Assembly: GCA_030141605.1 (NCBI GenBank)
Contig: JAQGDQ010000171.1
Coordinates: 352,426 to 416,425 of the forward strand
From: Tubiluchus corallicola
Lineage: Eukaryota; Priapulida; Priapulimorpha; Priapulimorphida; Tubiluchidae
Direction of reading: 5' to 3'
Length of the DNA stretch: 64,000 bases
The notes beneath the pieces were generated by a model. It had not been told where the DNA came from, did no database searches, and saw only the letters and a program-made list of their open reading frames with translations. Position numbers and translations under genes: made by a program. Shown piece by piece: positions 1-13,785 of the stretch (the stretch's first letter is position 1; every line of letters starts with the position of its first letter).

Positions 1-918
1 AGTCTACATCATATCTGGCATTCATTTTGCTTGCATGCCAGATAATATTAATGAAAACTCAAAATCCTTTGTTATGAAAGCGACAGCGATAATCGCAAAC
101 CTCACTGCGGTTGCGTCGTTGCGTAGTTTTTGCTGCGTGCGCTGCGAAAGCCGAATTGAATGCATAGCAGCCAGTAATTACTACGCTTAGGCCATTTTTG
201 GTAACCAATCATCTCTCATTCTGACCATTTTGTTTGTCACTGAAATTAACAATACAAACATTCCCCTAACTTCTTTACTTTTAACATTCTTTGTAACATT
301 TTATTCGCAAAGGTGGAAAAATTATGGATCGGTTAAAACTGCATTGAATAAATTCTAACTAAAGTAGCTTAGAAATTCACATTGTTTCAGCACAAGTAAC
401 TTAAACTGCACGTAGTATTACTCCGGAAAATATTCTAGAGTTTCTCACTCCTTTTTCTTTCATTTTTTGTCTGCTGGTTATGTCCTTCGTAAAATTCGTG
501 TATGGAATAACACAAAACCATTAGGCAACAAAAGGAGAATTTATGTGACTTGTCAGATACTGGCGAAAATTAATCTTAACAGACTTATTGTGTGAATTGT
601 GAAAAATGTGTTTGAGTCAGTGCAGGACGCGCCAATGAGCATCAATAGCTATAAATTTGAGTTACATCTTGACTGTAACGTCCGCTATAAATTTGAATTC
701 GCCAAATGAAATCACTGTTGCATTCATTCAATGTCGTTTGTGGTGAATGTGGCAAACAGTAAAAGTGTTGCTCTATACATTAATAGGAACCGACGCTTTC
801 TTACTAACCGAAGGGTGTTTTAGTTTTACAATTCCTGTCTTAATTTTCGCAGCTTCTCACTACAAATTTATGCGCTTTGAGTTCAGATTTGTAAATTTAG
901 AAAAAAAGTTATTCAAAC

Positions 919-1083
919 GAATGTCTCTCCTTTTGCAAGTTTCTACATTTGAAAATCATACCATTCGGTGCTCTAAGTACTAGAATGTAAAAGCAAACTT
1001 GAATGTTTCTCCTTTTGCAAGTTTCTACATTTGAAAGCCATACCATTCGGTGTTCTAAGTACTAGAATGTAAAAGGAAACTTG
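919..1083. repeat. 82-bp tandem duplication, two copies
   Basis: Positions 919-1000 and 1001-1083 are two nearly identical units with a period of 82 bp. They differ by a few substitutions. It looks like a simple local duplication with no coding content. Confidence 0.9.
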
Positions 1084-1841
1084 CCCAGCTCTTCAATGTT
1101 TTCACAACTAATCCCATCTGGTCTACTGGAATTTTTACTACTGGAGACTAAAGAGCGTTAGATTTCTAGTGACTACATGGTTATAATAACTAAAGATTTG
1201 AGTTCGTTTTAGTCGTGATTGTTAGTTCAAGACAGGTGTCGAACTTGGAGAGTATTACTGCTTATCGGTGTATTTGTCTATACTCCAGAGAACAGGTTTG
1301 CACATTGACGACAGACTTGATCGCGACTCAAGTGCCCTGTCTCTGGTGCCAGTGGTCTTGGACTTGAAAAGCAGCGGTGAATAGGTCCTACTGTCAATAT
1401 CTAGTGTGAATAGTTGTCATACAGTATGCTGCATGCCATAGATAACAAGTGTTTGTTTTCACCCCCTCTCCTACTGACAGATGGAGTTTTGACCACATTG
1501 CCAAACAAATAAAGTAAAAGGTAAACGGCTTTTCAGGCATCGAGGTTACGCCATCTACCGATAGAAGACTGACGCTAAGTTGGTTTTATGACATGTCCAG
1601 CCTAATCCTATTTTGCAAGTTTTTGTTTTGTGCCAGTTTGTATTGAGTTTAAATGTCATAAAAGTTTCCTTGTACAAATATCAGGGACCAATGTCGTAAG
1701 TGAATGAGTAACTTTTGCATTGCACCATATCGAAATTTCCGAAAACAAAACAGACTTTGGGCTACCTTCGGGGAAGATCATGTTTTTGCATAAAAGTGAG
1801 TAATCGTGCGTTATTCTAAACTGTAAAAACCTCTGTATGCA

Positions 1842-2020
1842 GTACCAGTACTGTTCAGTAAAAGGATGCAGCTGCAGATTGGATTGTGACAACTTTATTA
1901 ATAAACGTAATACGTTCTGCTTGTGTAAACGACCACACAAGAAGAGTGTATTACGTTTGTTAATAAAGTTTTCATAATCCAGTCTGCAGCTGTATCTTTT
2001 TACTGAACAGTACAGGTATC
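1842..2020. mobile_element. Short foldback (palindromic) element
   Basis: The left arm (about 1842-1913) and the right arm (about 1948-2020) are reverse complements over about 70 bp with few mismatches, separated by about 35 bp. Both arms carry the motif CTGTTCAGTAAA or its complement near the outer end. The form matches a foldback MITE or a recent inverted duplication. I could not define a target-site duplication. Confidence 0.8.
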
Positions 2021-4372
2021 TTACGTAAATGAGACTTTATAGTCGGTTATCAGGCGAACGGAATTAAAATAGCAATTACGAACAACGTACCAATGAGCGG
2101 CTACGTACATTTCACTTGTTTCGAATCAGCGGCCAAAGTTTTATTGCACAGTGAAAAGGAATACGGCCAGAATGGTAGCGTGAATTGCAGATTATGATTA
2201 TTTTAACAAAGTTTATTTCGTCTATAAACCATGAAGTTTATAATATTTCTCTGGCTAGACTTAGTAAACGTGCTTAAAGAGTGGAAAGGAACGAAATGAA
2301 TTTGTACTTTGTTTCAAACTTCTGGTCGTTACGTATTTGGCTATACCGTATTTGTGAAAACAGTGTACACTTCAGACATTTATACAAAATTTTTCCAAAA
2401 CATGGCGAGGTCTTTCGAGTTAATGGGAAGATTTTGCATCCGGGCGTTTCTAAATAATTGCAACTAAAGTAAAAGGTGCCGGTCACTTAACTCTCTTGTT
2501 GCAGCATGTCAGTAGTGGAAATCGAATCCTTATTTAACGCTTATCGATTATAATCATTCACAGTTGCGTTCTGTTTTACAAGCCGTTTGTTTCAGACCTT
2601 TAACACAGTAACGCCTGCTCTTGTCATCCCAAACTGATGGATTGCCAAATCATTGGTTTAGAGTTGTACCTCACAAGAGAACTGGGATGGAACTTTCTCG
2701 GCACTTCATTATTTTTCACTTTGACAGCATCCGAGTTTTTTTTCCGTAATTAGGCAGGAGGGACATTTCCTGCCCCATGACAAATTGATATAGCCGATAT
2801 GAAGCATCGTTGTCGTCATTGAGCCTTAGAGGACGCCGCTAATTGGGTAATTAAAATTGCACTTTTATGGGCAAGACAAGGTTTTTGCGTCTTGGAAACG
2901 AGCTGGTATTAATAAATTATAACTGCTTCTGCGCGAAATAATAGATGGTGGCAAGCCACTGCAAAATTAGATAACGATTGCAAAGTTTTGGGAGGTTTCT
3001 TTATTTGATGTGCTAAATATGAATATAAATCACTACAAACTGTGTAAAAGTTGTTGGCTAGAGCTGCAACTGTTGAAACCCTTGAAATAGTTCACATTTA
3101 AGCGGGGATAAATAAAAAACAGAGAGAGGTAGGGTACGCCCCGCGATCATGACTATCCAATTCCTATTTTTTTCAGAATTTGTTTTCAAAATTTAATTAA
3201 TTGTGAGTTTTTACCACCCCTTTCCCACGTTGTAGTAAGACAAAGGATAGCCGACATATAGGTAACAGAGCCTATATATATCATTATAATTTTTAGAGTT
3301 ACAGCACGCACGCTGGAAGCGCTCCTGTGTATACACAATAATTCTCGTTTATTGCCTGAGCTTTAGAGCCCACCCAACATTTTTTATTGCTCGTAATAGT
3401 CCATTTATCCTGACAAGCACGTTTAACTCGGCAGGGAAGGCGGTAAGCTTTGTGACTGCACAACATCAGCTGATACAGCAGGGTGGAATGCGCCAAAGCT
3501 GAAACAGTTCTACGCCTGTTATAAAGTGGTCAAATCATTAAGCGAAAGCTAACAAAATTTTTGTTACTTCTTGAACGGTAAATTTGTGCTCAATTTTCGG
3601 GCTCGAAAAGTTGCGGGTCCTTTGTACAGTTCGCACACCCCTAAGGTTGAGAGTGCTCTTTGAATGTGCTACGAAGAGTTGTTACTTTATACAAATTTTA
3701 TAATTTACAATAATTTTATATATGTGAATAAAAGCTGAGAAAACTGGGAGTAATTGTTTCCATCATTTAGGTCCATTTAATACATTATATTGGATGTAAT
3801 CAGCAAACTGGCAAACAAAGACATTAACCATGTGAAGTTTTACCCACATCACATAATCGTGATAATGCAATTGTTATTAATTATGTAAGAATCCACGTAG
3901 CAAAATTTTTCATATTATATAGACAATAACTTAAACAAATGTAAATACATCGTTAAGTAATTATTAAGCTTTTAGCTAAACGAACCTAAACTTACCCCAT
4001 TCTTCATAAAAATATAACGACACGAAAATAATAGGTTAGTTTTGAGTTGTACATTCTTTTTTACCTCAAAAGCAAATTCATCGGTTTAGGTATTATGAAC
4101 TGAATATATTATTTCCTTAAAATTTACCTATTAATTGCTTGCGAAAAAACTCGTCTTGCTGAGTGTTTACGCTGGTGTGTTATTTTGAGACGTCTTTGAT
4201 TCAGGAGTGTAAATTACTTCTTAAACCTTTGCACAGAAATTAAAAGATCAAATCTACCCTCTCAAACGAGTTTTTTCGCGTGTTATTGTGTTTATTTGCC
4301 CCCTCTAACCTACAGTAGGTTTAATTACTACGAAAAGACCGAGGAGTCATACTTATTAAAACCAGAAAGCTC

Positions 4373-4566
4373 CCAGGGTGGCGGATTCACAAAGCTTCTT
4401 ACGAACTATTTTATTCGTAATATCATTCGTAAAAACATTTTTAGGCTTACAATGGAATTCACAAAGCTTTCCTAACCTAATAAGGTTGTTAAATGCGATT
4501 GTGAGTTTACGAAAACAAAAATAATCTTACGAAGTTGCTTACGAACGTGTTAGTGAATCCGGCCAG
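4373..4566. mobile_element. MITE with imperfect terminal inverted repeats
   Basis: The left end reads CAGGGTGGCGGATTCAC. The complement of the right end reads CTGGCCGGATTCAC. Subterminal CTTACGAA-type repeats occur on both sides. The roughly 190-bp length and absence of coding capacity fit a non-autonomous DNA transposon. Confidence 0.7.
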
Positions 4567-5326
4567 ATGCTTAACTACAGAAACACGCAGTAGACAGGGC
4601 GCAAGTGTTTTTAATTTACGCCGGCGTCCCCTCACCCTCCCTTATGGGTGACTCATGCTAGTACAAATACCAACTTATAATATAGTGCTAATATTAGAAG
4701 GGCTCAATATCGTGCTTGTAAATGATATTCGGCATAATTCAACAGATCAATAGGCAAATTCAGAGCGAGACACCTCTCCGTTACTGTTTGCAAAGGAAAT
4801 TGACTGATAAAACTGGCAAGTTTGTGGCAGTAGAATATCATAGATTTGTGCGAACCGCTGTTCAGTGTGAGAAAGGTAAATACACGGTGTTGCATACACG
4901 TTCACTGTTGCATGCTGTTTTCCCGCAGGTGTGCGTTCGGTGGAGATCAGTGCGCCAGCATCCCTTTCTGGGGCACTACTAGACGTTGAGTTCTTTGTTA
5001 GGGAAGATTATACGCTATAGATAAGTGACTGCAGTGACAGGCTGCCAAAAGTCATTATCCCAGTATTCCTTTGAGACAGTAAATAATTGTGTTGCTTGCG
5101 GTAGTTCTTTATTAAGAGATACATTTCTCACTTAGATAAGACTAATAATTATTTTATCAATAAAAAGGACTTCATAATCTGGAGTGTATCTAATACTATA
5201 GCTACATAATAAGTGTTACTTATGTCGAAGTTCACACTAAAATAAAAAGTTTTTGACACCCGTATCTTGTATTACTAACACCTTTTTAATTTTAGTTGGG
5301 CGTTTATTCAGTTTACGAGCGCAATA

Positions 5327-6013
5327 TAGGGTTGCCACCACTCCTGGTTTGGCCCGGAGTCTCCTGAAATTCACCCGCAGATCCGAAGTCCTGATTTCGG
5401 CCATCGCATTTGAAATTCAGGTAAAAAAAACCTGAAACACAATTTACATGTTAAGCTAAAAACAGCGGAGTCTCTTGTTAATTAAAATATCAGTAAACTT
5501 ATTAGTTTAATTCTGTTGTAACGCTTCATCTTATCACTCGTCTGCTTCTTTCGCCAATTTTTACTGCAGCAGCAAGTGTGCTCGACTTGTCTTCGACCAT
5601 TTGCACACTTTGCTTGAGCCAATTTGGTCTACAGGTCTTGATAACAGAAAAGGCAGAGAAGATTTAGATTAAATTCAGGTAACAAAGTTCTTAATAATTA
5701 GTTCGCTAAAAACTATCTCCAATACACCTCAGAATGTGAGGAATGTATGTATATATGATTGGGAAGGCACTCCAAAAATAGACGTAACCGCTTGCGCTTT
5801 TGTAAGACCTTTAGGGCTTTTTAGCTATCTAAAATCAAAAAATTTGTACTAAAATCAAAAAATTTGCAGGTTAGGTATCTTAATTTTTGTTTCCGAAAAA
5901 GGGTACATAATACGTTGAAAAAATGCGAAATGCATCGGTTTGCAGTAGGACCGATGGTCCCCCTAACTGATTTCTGACTCCTGATTTCGAGGCTTGAGGA
6001 GATGCCAACCCTA
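5327..6013. mobile_element. Putative non-autonomous DNA transposon, TAGGGTTG ends
   Basis: The left end begins TAGGGTTGCCACCACTCC. The complement of the right end begins TAGGGTTGGCATCTCC. Related 'tcctgatttcg' segments lie inside both ends. No coding capacity is seen across the roughly 690 bp. The superfamily is not determined. Confidence 0.6.
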
Positions 6014-6884
6014 AATTAATACTGTGGTGGCTCTGTGTGGAGGCGTGATTCACGTGATTGCACTTTGCTGTACATACAGTACCTGCAGGTAAACATGTAA
6101 TTAGGCTTAATGGTGAATCGCTGATTCATGTTATTGAAGGAGGTGGCGATTAAATTAAGGGCTCTACATGGGGAGCAAAGATCAATGGACAAAACCATAA
6201 TTGTTTTTATTTCTTGACTAGTGTTTCAAAACGAGTGTTTAAAAAAGGGGAGGGGGAGAAATACTGTAGACACGCTTGATCTATTTTTATTTCACCTTTT
6301 TAGATTGTTTTAAGCAAGCAATTATAATCTTGTTCATTTTGCGCTTTTACAAAGCTTGTTGTATAATGGAAACTTGTAGTAATTACCCATGCAAATTTCT
6401 TGCAACTCTGTTTGTCTTCCCAAAAAATTCTCTCGCTGAAAATTCGCGTGAAATAAATTGTAAGGCGTTCAGAATTTTCTGATTCAATTTCCTGTTGCAG
6501 TACAGCGCAATTTTCTTTGATAAAATTACATTAATAAGCCTTCGTGGTTTGCGAATTGCTCGTAAAGAACGCTTTCGTTATTCGGACACGTCGCTTTGAT
6601 GTTATTGGAAAATTTTCTTTTTTAATTAATCATGAAATGCGCGTACATATTGAACCCTAGCAGCTGAGTGGCTTTGAAGAGAAGCAGCAAGCTTGAACTG
6701 TGTGGTGTACAAGAAGTAAGTTTAACTAGCTTCCGTCAACATCATTTACGAGCAAATTTTTAAAAATACAGTTCATTCATAAACGAAAGCAATTCCCTCT
6801 CAGAAATATCCCTAAACATTTAATTGTCTATTTGCAAACTATAACGCTAGTTCAAGTTATTTTAACAATGAGAGTTTTTGCATT

Positions 6885-7480
6885 TCTCTACAATATTATT
6901 CCAACCGCGCCATTACATGACGTCATATACGTAAATCAGGGGCAGAAAAGGAAATGTTAAACTATGCCCCAAAAAACTTTCCATGCAAAGTTATATTACA
7001 TACCATTTCGCTTACGTGCTGGAAAGGCTTATGTAACTAGAAAAGAAAATCATTAATTACTGTGTTTAAAATGTTTTCACCAATTGGTAAAATGTCGTTG
7101 ACTCACGGCCAGGGTGCACCACTCACAAACAAAAAACATATTTTTAATTTTATCGACAAGATACAGTAATTTAAAATTTTACTTGGTTAGTGACGTGTGC
7201 GCTACGAATGCTCTGATTATTATTTCGAACTTCACATAGTGTTATCTAAACTTCTTTTAAATGACTTATCGTCAAAATGGCTGCGTCTAACGGTCATCTC
7301 GTGAGTGTGAATTACATGTTTTATACAGCATTACTGCCGACACAAGCCCTGTATACAAAAACGCAGTATGTAAATGGTATAAAATTGCAAAACGACTATT
7401 TTAAGCTTTCTGTAAGTGGAGGGTTTTCTTGTACTTTACGTCAAGATATGATTACGCTTAAACTTTACTAAGGAAATAAC
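6885..7480 (+). mobile_element. Interspersed repeat family R1, copy A
   Basis: This stretch aligns by eye with 39831-40570, and in part with both arms of 15722-16370. Shared blocks include CTTATGTAACTAGAAA, GGTGCACCACTCAC and ATGGCTGCGTCTAA. The outer end that begins GACAAGAAAAGG in the other copies is missing here, so this copy is truncated. It has no coding capacity. Confidence 0.75.
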
Positions 7481-8039
7481 TCATTCATAAAAGTTTTAAG
7501 TAATTGTGACCACTATTTACGACATCAGAATTCTGAAAATTTACAAAATGTTTCGAATTTTTTGTTGTATATACTTGCATTGCTAATCTATGGGGAATCT
7601 CAGCTCAAGATATTTACTTTTAAGCTAGACAGCTTCTATCTGTCTCAGTTTCATAATTTTTCACTCTCTTTTCGCCCTGCACTTTATTACGAGAGCCTGA
7701 GAAGTTTCACCTCTTCTAAGTCTGACGTATAAACATCAACAAACTGTCATGTAGACATATCTCTGGGCTGTGTGAAACATGGGGTGCTTCTCTTCAACGT
7801 ACCGCTAGGAAAATACTTGAAAAGACTTCAGCTGGGCCGGTGCTTCGAAGACAACTACTGACATACTGTTTGTGTATAGGCCTTCTGAAAACAGACTTTC
7901 CTGGTTTTTTGTTATCCGAGAAATCTTTCAAAGTCATTGGTGTTTGTAATGTCATTTTCTGCAGATACATTGCCTAATTATTTAATCTATTTTGTGAAAA
8001 GTCGGTATATTTGAATCTGTGTTGAGGGTTAGAATATCG

Positions 8040-8360
8040 TTCACAAGTTGCCGCTGCGCTCACGCATGAGCTGTCGAACGTGTGCAGTTCGTCACAAACT
8101 AACACATCTGAAGTGAGAGGCACGGCACCTATTTTTATGCAATACCTTTACGAAATGCAAGCGCTATAATGTCCGTCTAACTAACAGTGAAATGCACATA
8201 ACAGCGAAGAACTAGTGGCGCGAACGTTAAATTGTGTTTGTGTGGTAATAATTCTTGTCGAAAGTCATTTTTGAAAAAATAGTATGTTTCCTTTCAATGT
8301 TTTAAAGAGTAGATTGTTTTGACCTACAGCTTAAGATTATGTCCGGTTTTGCTTATACCC
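8040..8360 (+). repeat. Interspersed repeat family R2, copy 1
   Basis: This roughly 320-bp stretch matches the reverse complement of 50400-50730. Long shared blocks include CATGAGCTGTCGAACGT, AGTTCGTCACAAACTAACAC and GAAGAACTAGTGG. It is a dispersed repeat of unknown class, present once per orientation in this window. Confidence 0.8.
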
Positions 8361-8397
8361 TGCACCCCAAATATAACCAATATCCCCTTGATCGCTA

Positions 8398-8422
8398 TAC
8401 GTATATATATATATATATATTA
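8398..8422. repeat. TA microsatellite
   Basis: A short run of TA dinucleotides. Confidence 0.9.
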
Positions 8423-9079
8423 TATTTACTGAAATGCGTGTTAGGACCATATTGTTCGAGCACATTTCGCAATGTTTGGAGATGTTCTAGTGATCCCCTC
8501 AGACGGACAGCCATTGCTTTCAATTAGTATGTAATTCTGTTCATAAATGATAAATGGGCTTCTGTCCACTTTGCGACCGAGAGCGAGCTGGTATGGCTAC
8601 TTGCAGCTGCAAGCCATGCGTTGCTTCCTGTGTGTCAACGCCTACAAACATTACACATGCTAATCAAATGCAAATGTCAGTTTGGCCACTAATTAATGAT
8701 CGTCATTTGGTTGGGTGTTTCGCGAGCGAGAGAGGCTGGGAGAACAGCGGAGCCCTTGAAACCACAGACATAGTTTTCTGGGCTCACAAAGGACTAATTG
8801 AGACCTTTTTTAGTTTCTTTGGTATTTTGTTTTCTCTTGAAATGTGGGATGTTAATATAATCAGACTGAACGTTTTTTTTGTATCTTAAGGAAGCTCTCG
8901 AAAAGCATATTATTAGAAATTAGTAGTTGTTGATCTTCACTGTAGTTCCTAGTCAGAGATAAAATAAACGCAAAGAACGATTGATTAAAACATCATGATG
9001 CAAATACTTATTTACAATAATACTACAAGGTTAGACATACACGGTGAATGACAGTAATAATACAAAATTCTAAATATGC

Positions 9080-9345
9080 CTACTACACCCACCGCTGAAC
9101 GGGCTATCTATCCATACCCAGCACCCCCCTCGGCCCGTTCCCGTTCTCTACATCTCAGCCGTATAACTTTTGCAAAAAAACGCCCGAAAATGGCCATTTT
9201 TGGAGGTTTTTCGCCCTCCGTTCCTCCCGGTGGGCCCGATTCGAAAAATAAACCATCAATGGCACGACACTAGATCGAGACCTTTCGTTTGATATATAGA
9301 TCGCCGCATATGGTGCCCTCGTCCGGGCTGTAGCCTCGAATCTTA
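9080..9345. other. GC-rich island of unknown origin
   Basis: This stretch is clearly richer in G and C than its AT-rich surroundings. It has blocks such as CCTCGGCCCGTTCCCGTTC and CCCGGTGGGCCCGATTCG and then a compact segment with GCCCTCGTCCGGGCTG. A short open frame runs through part of it, but its composition (runs of Pro and Ser) is not domain-like. It could be a fragment of a foreign or mobile sequence or a SINE body. I do not recognise it. Confidence 0.5.
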
Positions 9346-10174
9346 TATATTAAGCCCATACCAAGAATATTAATATAAGAGATAAAGGTTAGACGTCACA
9401 TTGATTTACAATAATAATTGTTAGTAACTATTTAATCTGTGCACAGTTACGTACTATATAAGTACTTTAGAGGACCTCTATGTAATATATATAGGGAACT
9501 ATTCCTGCCTGCACTTTTATAACATCATATGCATTATGGCATATTCGCTTTACGTAGTTAATGATACAAAAGTTAATTACGCAGTTAATGATACATTGAG
9601 ACAAAATCAAATGGCTTTAAAGTTATTCGTTATACAATTAACCTACAGAAGACTACGTTCTTACTATGTACAGAATACATAATCAGACTGACAGCAAAAT
9701 AAATCTAGTTTTAACTTTACATATACACAGTAATTGTCCTATCGGAAATACGTTTCCGACAACAAAAGTGACAGAGCTTTTTCTTTTTCTATGTTTTAAA
9801 ATAGTCATCCTATACTGCAACACACATTCTGCACACTAAATTTAGTTCGGCTTGGAATCAAACGATATAATACTTGACCGGCTCCATAAGCTAATTTATT
9901 GTTAATTTACTGAAACGGTACTTGGGTTTCGAAAATTGCTTTTTGCAACAATGAATGAAATTAGTTGCTGGTGATTAAGTCTTGTTGTAATTAAATGTGA
10001 TCCAAAATTACGAAAATGCGAGACTCGGTTTTTCAGTTTACATGCATTGACGGAGTATTATTAGTATTAGTACTAGTAACTTTTGGGTATTATTAGTAAG
10101 AGCGGCGGCTCTTTCGTGTGCCCCTACACATTTTTACTGTATTAGAGATCTGTTTTTGACGGAGTAGTTGAGCT

Positions 10175-10792
10175 AGGCCCATTTCACAGTGAGGAAGCAA
10201 GGAAAAATGACGCACAGAATCGCTGTCAGAAAATTCTCTGAAAATTTCCGATTTTTCTCGAAATTCCGTGCAGCAAGAAAACTCATTCACAATGAAACTG
10301 CGCAGGTTTTTTTCGCGCGTGCAATTAGCAACAGCTACTTTATACTGTATAACCTTGCCTAAAATAAGTTGTACTTTTCATACACAAAGTACAATTAATA
10401 ATGTTAGTCAGTGTAATGTCAGACCTGTTTGTTTTTTAACAAAGTTCTACTAACCAGTTCAAAATCCGATAATATGTATGTAAAATAAATATATGCCTGC
10501 GTTATTTTTCCTTTTCACGAATACAGCCATCGATGTTGCATTAATGAAGCATAAAATCGTCAGTCTGTTAAAAATAGCTTCTAACCTGCATAGCTTCTAG
10601 CTGGCAGAAGGGTTCCTCGTGAGGAGGACGTATAGCTTCTAACTGACAGCAGGAACTGCACTGGGAATTTTGCTGCGCGTCCTCACTGTGAAATGCACCA
10701 CAGAAAACAATGCGTTCCATTTTCGTATGGAAAGCCGCAAGGAATTTCTCCTCGAGGCATTGTGCTGCGCGTCCTTAGTGTGAGTAGGGCCT
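10175..10792. mobile_element. Harbinger-like MITE (tentative)
   Basis: The left end reads AGGCCCATTTCACAGTGAGGA. The complement of the right end reads AGGCCCTACTCACACTAAGGA. These form imperfect terminal inverted repeats about 600 bp apart. A third terminus-like block (GCGTCCTCACTGTGAAATG) lies at about 10676-10697, so two copies may be nested. The flanks resemble a 3-bp TWA-type target duplication, hence the Harbinger guess. Confidence 0.5.
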
Positions 10793-11606
10793 TAGTCTAA
10801 GTTACTCTGGCAAACCTGAACATTTTCTCTAACTAACAACTGACTCGGTTAAATCCCAAATCTTGTTTCGTATTATAGTCAATCAATGAGTACTGGCAAT
10901 AATTCCTGAGTAATATTCCAGGGCAATTGGGATTTCGCGTTTTGCAATTGGTCCCAGCGAGTGATCGCGAATGGATTGAGATGATCAAATTGGCAGTTAT
11001 TTACAAAATTGCCGCCAGGGGAACGAGGACGTTTAAATTGGGCTTCTGTCAACAGCAATGCCCCAAATGGCATTGCATGTACGTCGTGTACTAATGAACG
11101 CGCTTCCCTAAACTCCATATGTATTAATGAATGTAGCATTGAAATCCACGGCTTGGGTAATGAGAGGATGCTTATAAATTAGCGAAATAAATAGCTTTGC
11201 TTCTTAAAGATGTTCATTGCTGAATGATTTTGTGAGAAGTGCATGTAGTGAATTTTAAGCTGTCGACTACGACACCTATCTAGGGTTATTTAGTAGAGTA
11301 TGGAGATATTACAATTTTTATCGGAATTTAAAAGCGCTAAAAATCTGTCTAAGCGATTTGCCTGTTAATGACTCAAGACAATAAAAATGGGTGAGTGAGG
11401 CGACAGATTCATGTTTTCATGTTTAGATGCTGTTTTGCCAAAGAACGATTTTGCTCAAGGTCTTGTTCTACGAGATTGTCTAAATATAATTCAGTAACCT
11501 GCATAATTCAGTTTATACCTGCATAGTTGAAAATTATTATTTATGAGATTCAACTGTTATGATACAGAATTAAAATAATAGTAATTAATTTTTATTACTA
11601 AAGAAA

Positions 11607-11636
11607 GGGAGAGAGAGAGAGAGAGAGAAAGAGTGA

Positions 11637-11672
<36 letters not shown>

Positions 11673-11744
11673 AAGAGTGAGAGAGAGACAGACAGAGAAA
11701 GAGAGAGAGGGGGAGGGAGAGAGAGATGGAAGGAGGGAGAGAGA

Positions 11745-11809
<65 letters not shown>
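11607..11809. repeat. Compound GA/GT microsatellite
   Basis: Interrupted GA-rich tract with a short GT run near 11638-11652, ending in a pure (GA)n block. Long Ser/Leu or Arg/Glu open frames through it are artefacts of the repeat. Confidence 0.97.
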
Positions 11810-11811
<2 letters not shown>

Positions 11812-12699
11812 GTGCCTTTATAATGTAAATCATCAAAGCTAACTGAAATCGAATATCGGCAGCCAATAAAAAGCTGTTTAATGTTCCTTGCGTGCTCGTA
11901 AACTCTTGCGCTTCCGTGAACAACCCAAGTCATCGAATGTCTTACAGTATCTGTGGACTAGCAAAATAAGGAAACGTGCACCACTGTAGTGCACAAATAA
12001 TTTATGGCATGTTGTAGGTTTTTCTTTTGAACCTAATTTAATAAATAAGATTCTTTGTACAATGGATTCGGTTTTTGCTTTCGATTGAAAAAACCAAACT
12101 ATGTCAGACTGTATTTATCAAGCAATGCTAAATTACCAGAAAACGTATTATTTACTTATCACCCAAATTAATTATTTTTCAGAAAAACTACGTATTTCTC
12201 AGAAATGCATTTTATTTATTGGAAAACTTTAGAGGAAGACTGATATGGCCGCAACAAATTGCCATTCTAACTCTAATAACAATTTTCTCGTAGACTTTCC
12301 ACTTATTTATTATTGATAAGCTGTGGCAGATGTATTCATTATGGTAAATTAGAAAATGGTTGCTGTCCACGTCGAGTATGGCGTGTTTTCCTGGCCTGTC
12401 ACATTACATTATTATCTGCGTCTGTAAGTAGCACATTGAAAACAGTTGAACTAGTATTGAAGCGAAAGTGCACTCACGAGTTCAACTACCCCAAATTCTA
12501 ATCTCGCATAGAGCTCTTTAACTTATAGGATAAAATTGGAAATTTAATGAAAGTCTGTTGTGTTAAAGGCTTATTTCCCCCTGCAATATATTGGTGTTAA
12601 TTGTAAATTCTTGGTTTCTTCCTCCAACAATAATCTATTATAAATAGCTTGGACCCAATCTTGTGGAACGTTGAATGAGATAGACGGCACATACAATGG

Positions 12700-12835
12700 T
12701 TTTTAATTGTCCACTAAACAACGACGACAACAACGACAGAACTGACCACTTGTTATCCAGCCGCCCCATTTTTGAAATGGGGGACAACGGGTACAATGTC
12801 TTTAACTGTACATAATTGATTGATTGATTATAATT
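12700..12835 (+). mobile_element. Possible LINE 3' tail
   Basis: A GC-richer block (GCCGCCCCATTTTTGAAATG and following) is followed by a terminal tetranucleotide run, TTGATTGATTGATT, near 12816-12829. That form is typical of the 3' ends of CR1/L2-type LINEs. No protein-coding remnant is adjacent, so this is tentative. Confidence 0.4.
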
Positions 12836-13785
12836 TCATTTCAAACAAGAAGAAAATCCGTGAAATTAAAATAGCCTTAACTAAAATCTATTTTCTAAAA
12901 ATAAAGATTAAATTAATTGGACACAAACACATGTATACAAGTAAACGATTATACGAATATAATTACGTTATTAATTCACAATTAATAAATATAAATTCAA
13001 CTAGTAAACTCGTTAGATCTATGGAACAGAAGTGACTTCCATTTCGCAGGCAGAGTAGAATGAATATAAGTGCCACACTCTAAAATAAATTTAATGTATG
13101 ATGTACAACAGTAGACTAAACTTTACAGCTGCTCATTCCTAAAAAATTCAGCATTTGCTTAGTCACAATTTGCCCAAACGTCCTTCCCAATACTTATTAA
13201 GTTGATGGCGTTATACATATACGTCTGCCGTGATTGAGTTAACCAGTCCTAGTTCTCCAGGCATTGATTGCTAAACTGAATTACGTTGAGCTAAACACAC
13301 GTGGTGGACCTGAATGACACGCATCAAGTTAATTGATGTAAACTTCAGTCAGATATTGGAGTTTTCTTTATACCGTGGCTCGTGTGTCACACGTATTACT
13401 GTGTTTTTCTGTTTGCTACGTTAAAGTAACTTACCATAAAGTCCAGCCGTACTTTGTTTTGACCTACATTAAAAAATCCTATGGGGTAATCGCATGGCTT
13501 TTCTAAACTTTAAACACCTATGCAATTTAGGCTATTAACATCAGACTGGTCACTGATTTTGAGTTGTGTTTCGATATACATGTGGTTGAATTCTGATTGT
13601 CTAAAGTTAATAGTATTATACTGAAGCGGTACTTTTGGGTTTATGAAGTTTTAATCAGCTATGATGTTTAATAAAAAACAAATCAACGATTTGGCTTTTT
13701 TTGTCCGAGCGTTTTTGGCATTTTATTTTATTTCTTCTTATTTCACATATAATTTGAAATAACTACTTATCAGAATTCAAAAACT

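Noticed and set aside
8554-8889. A 111-codon open frame with several cysteines
   Set aside because: Ordinary long frame in repeat-rich DNA; no conserved pattern, splice partner or promoter context.
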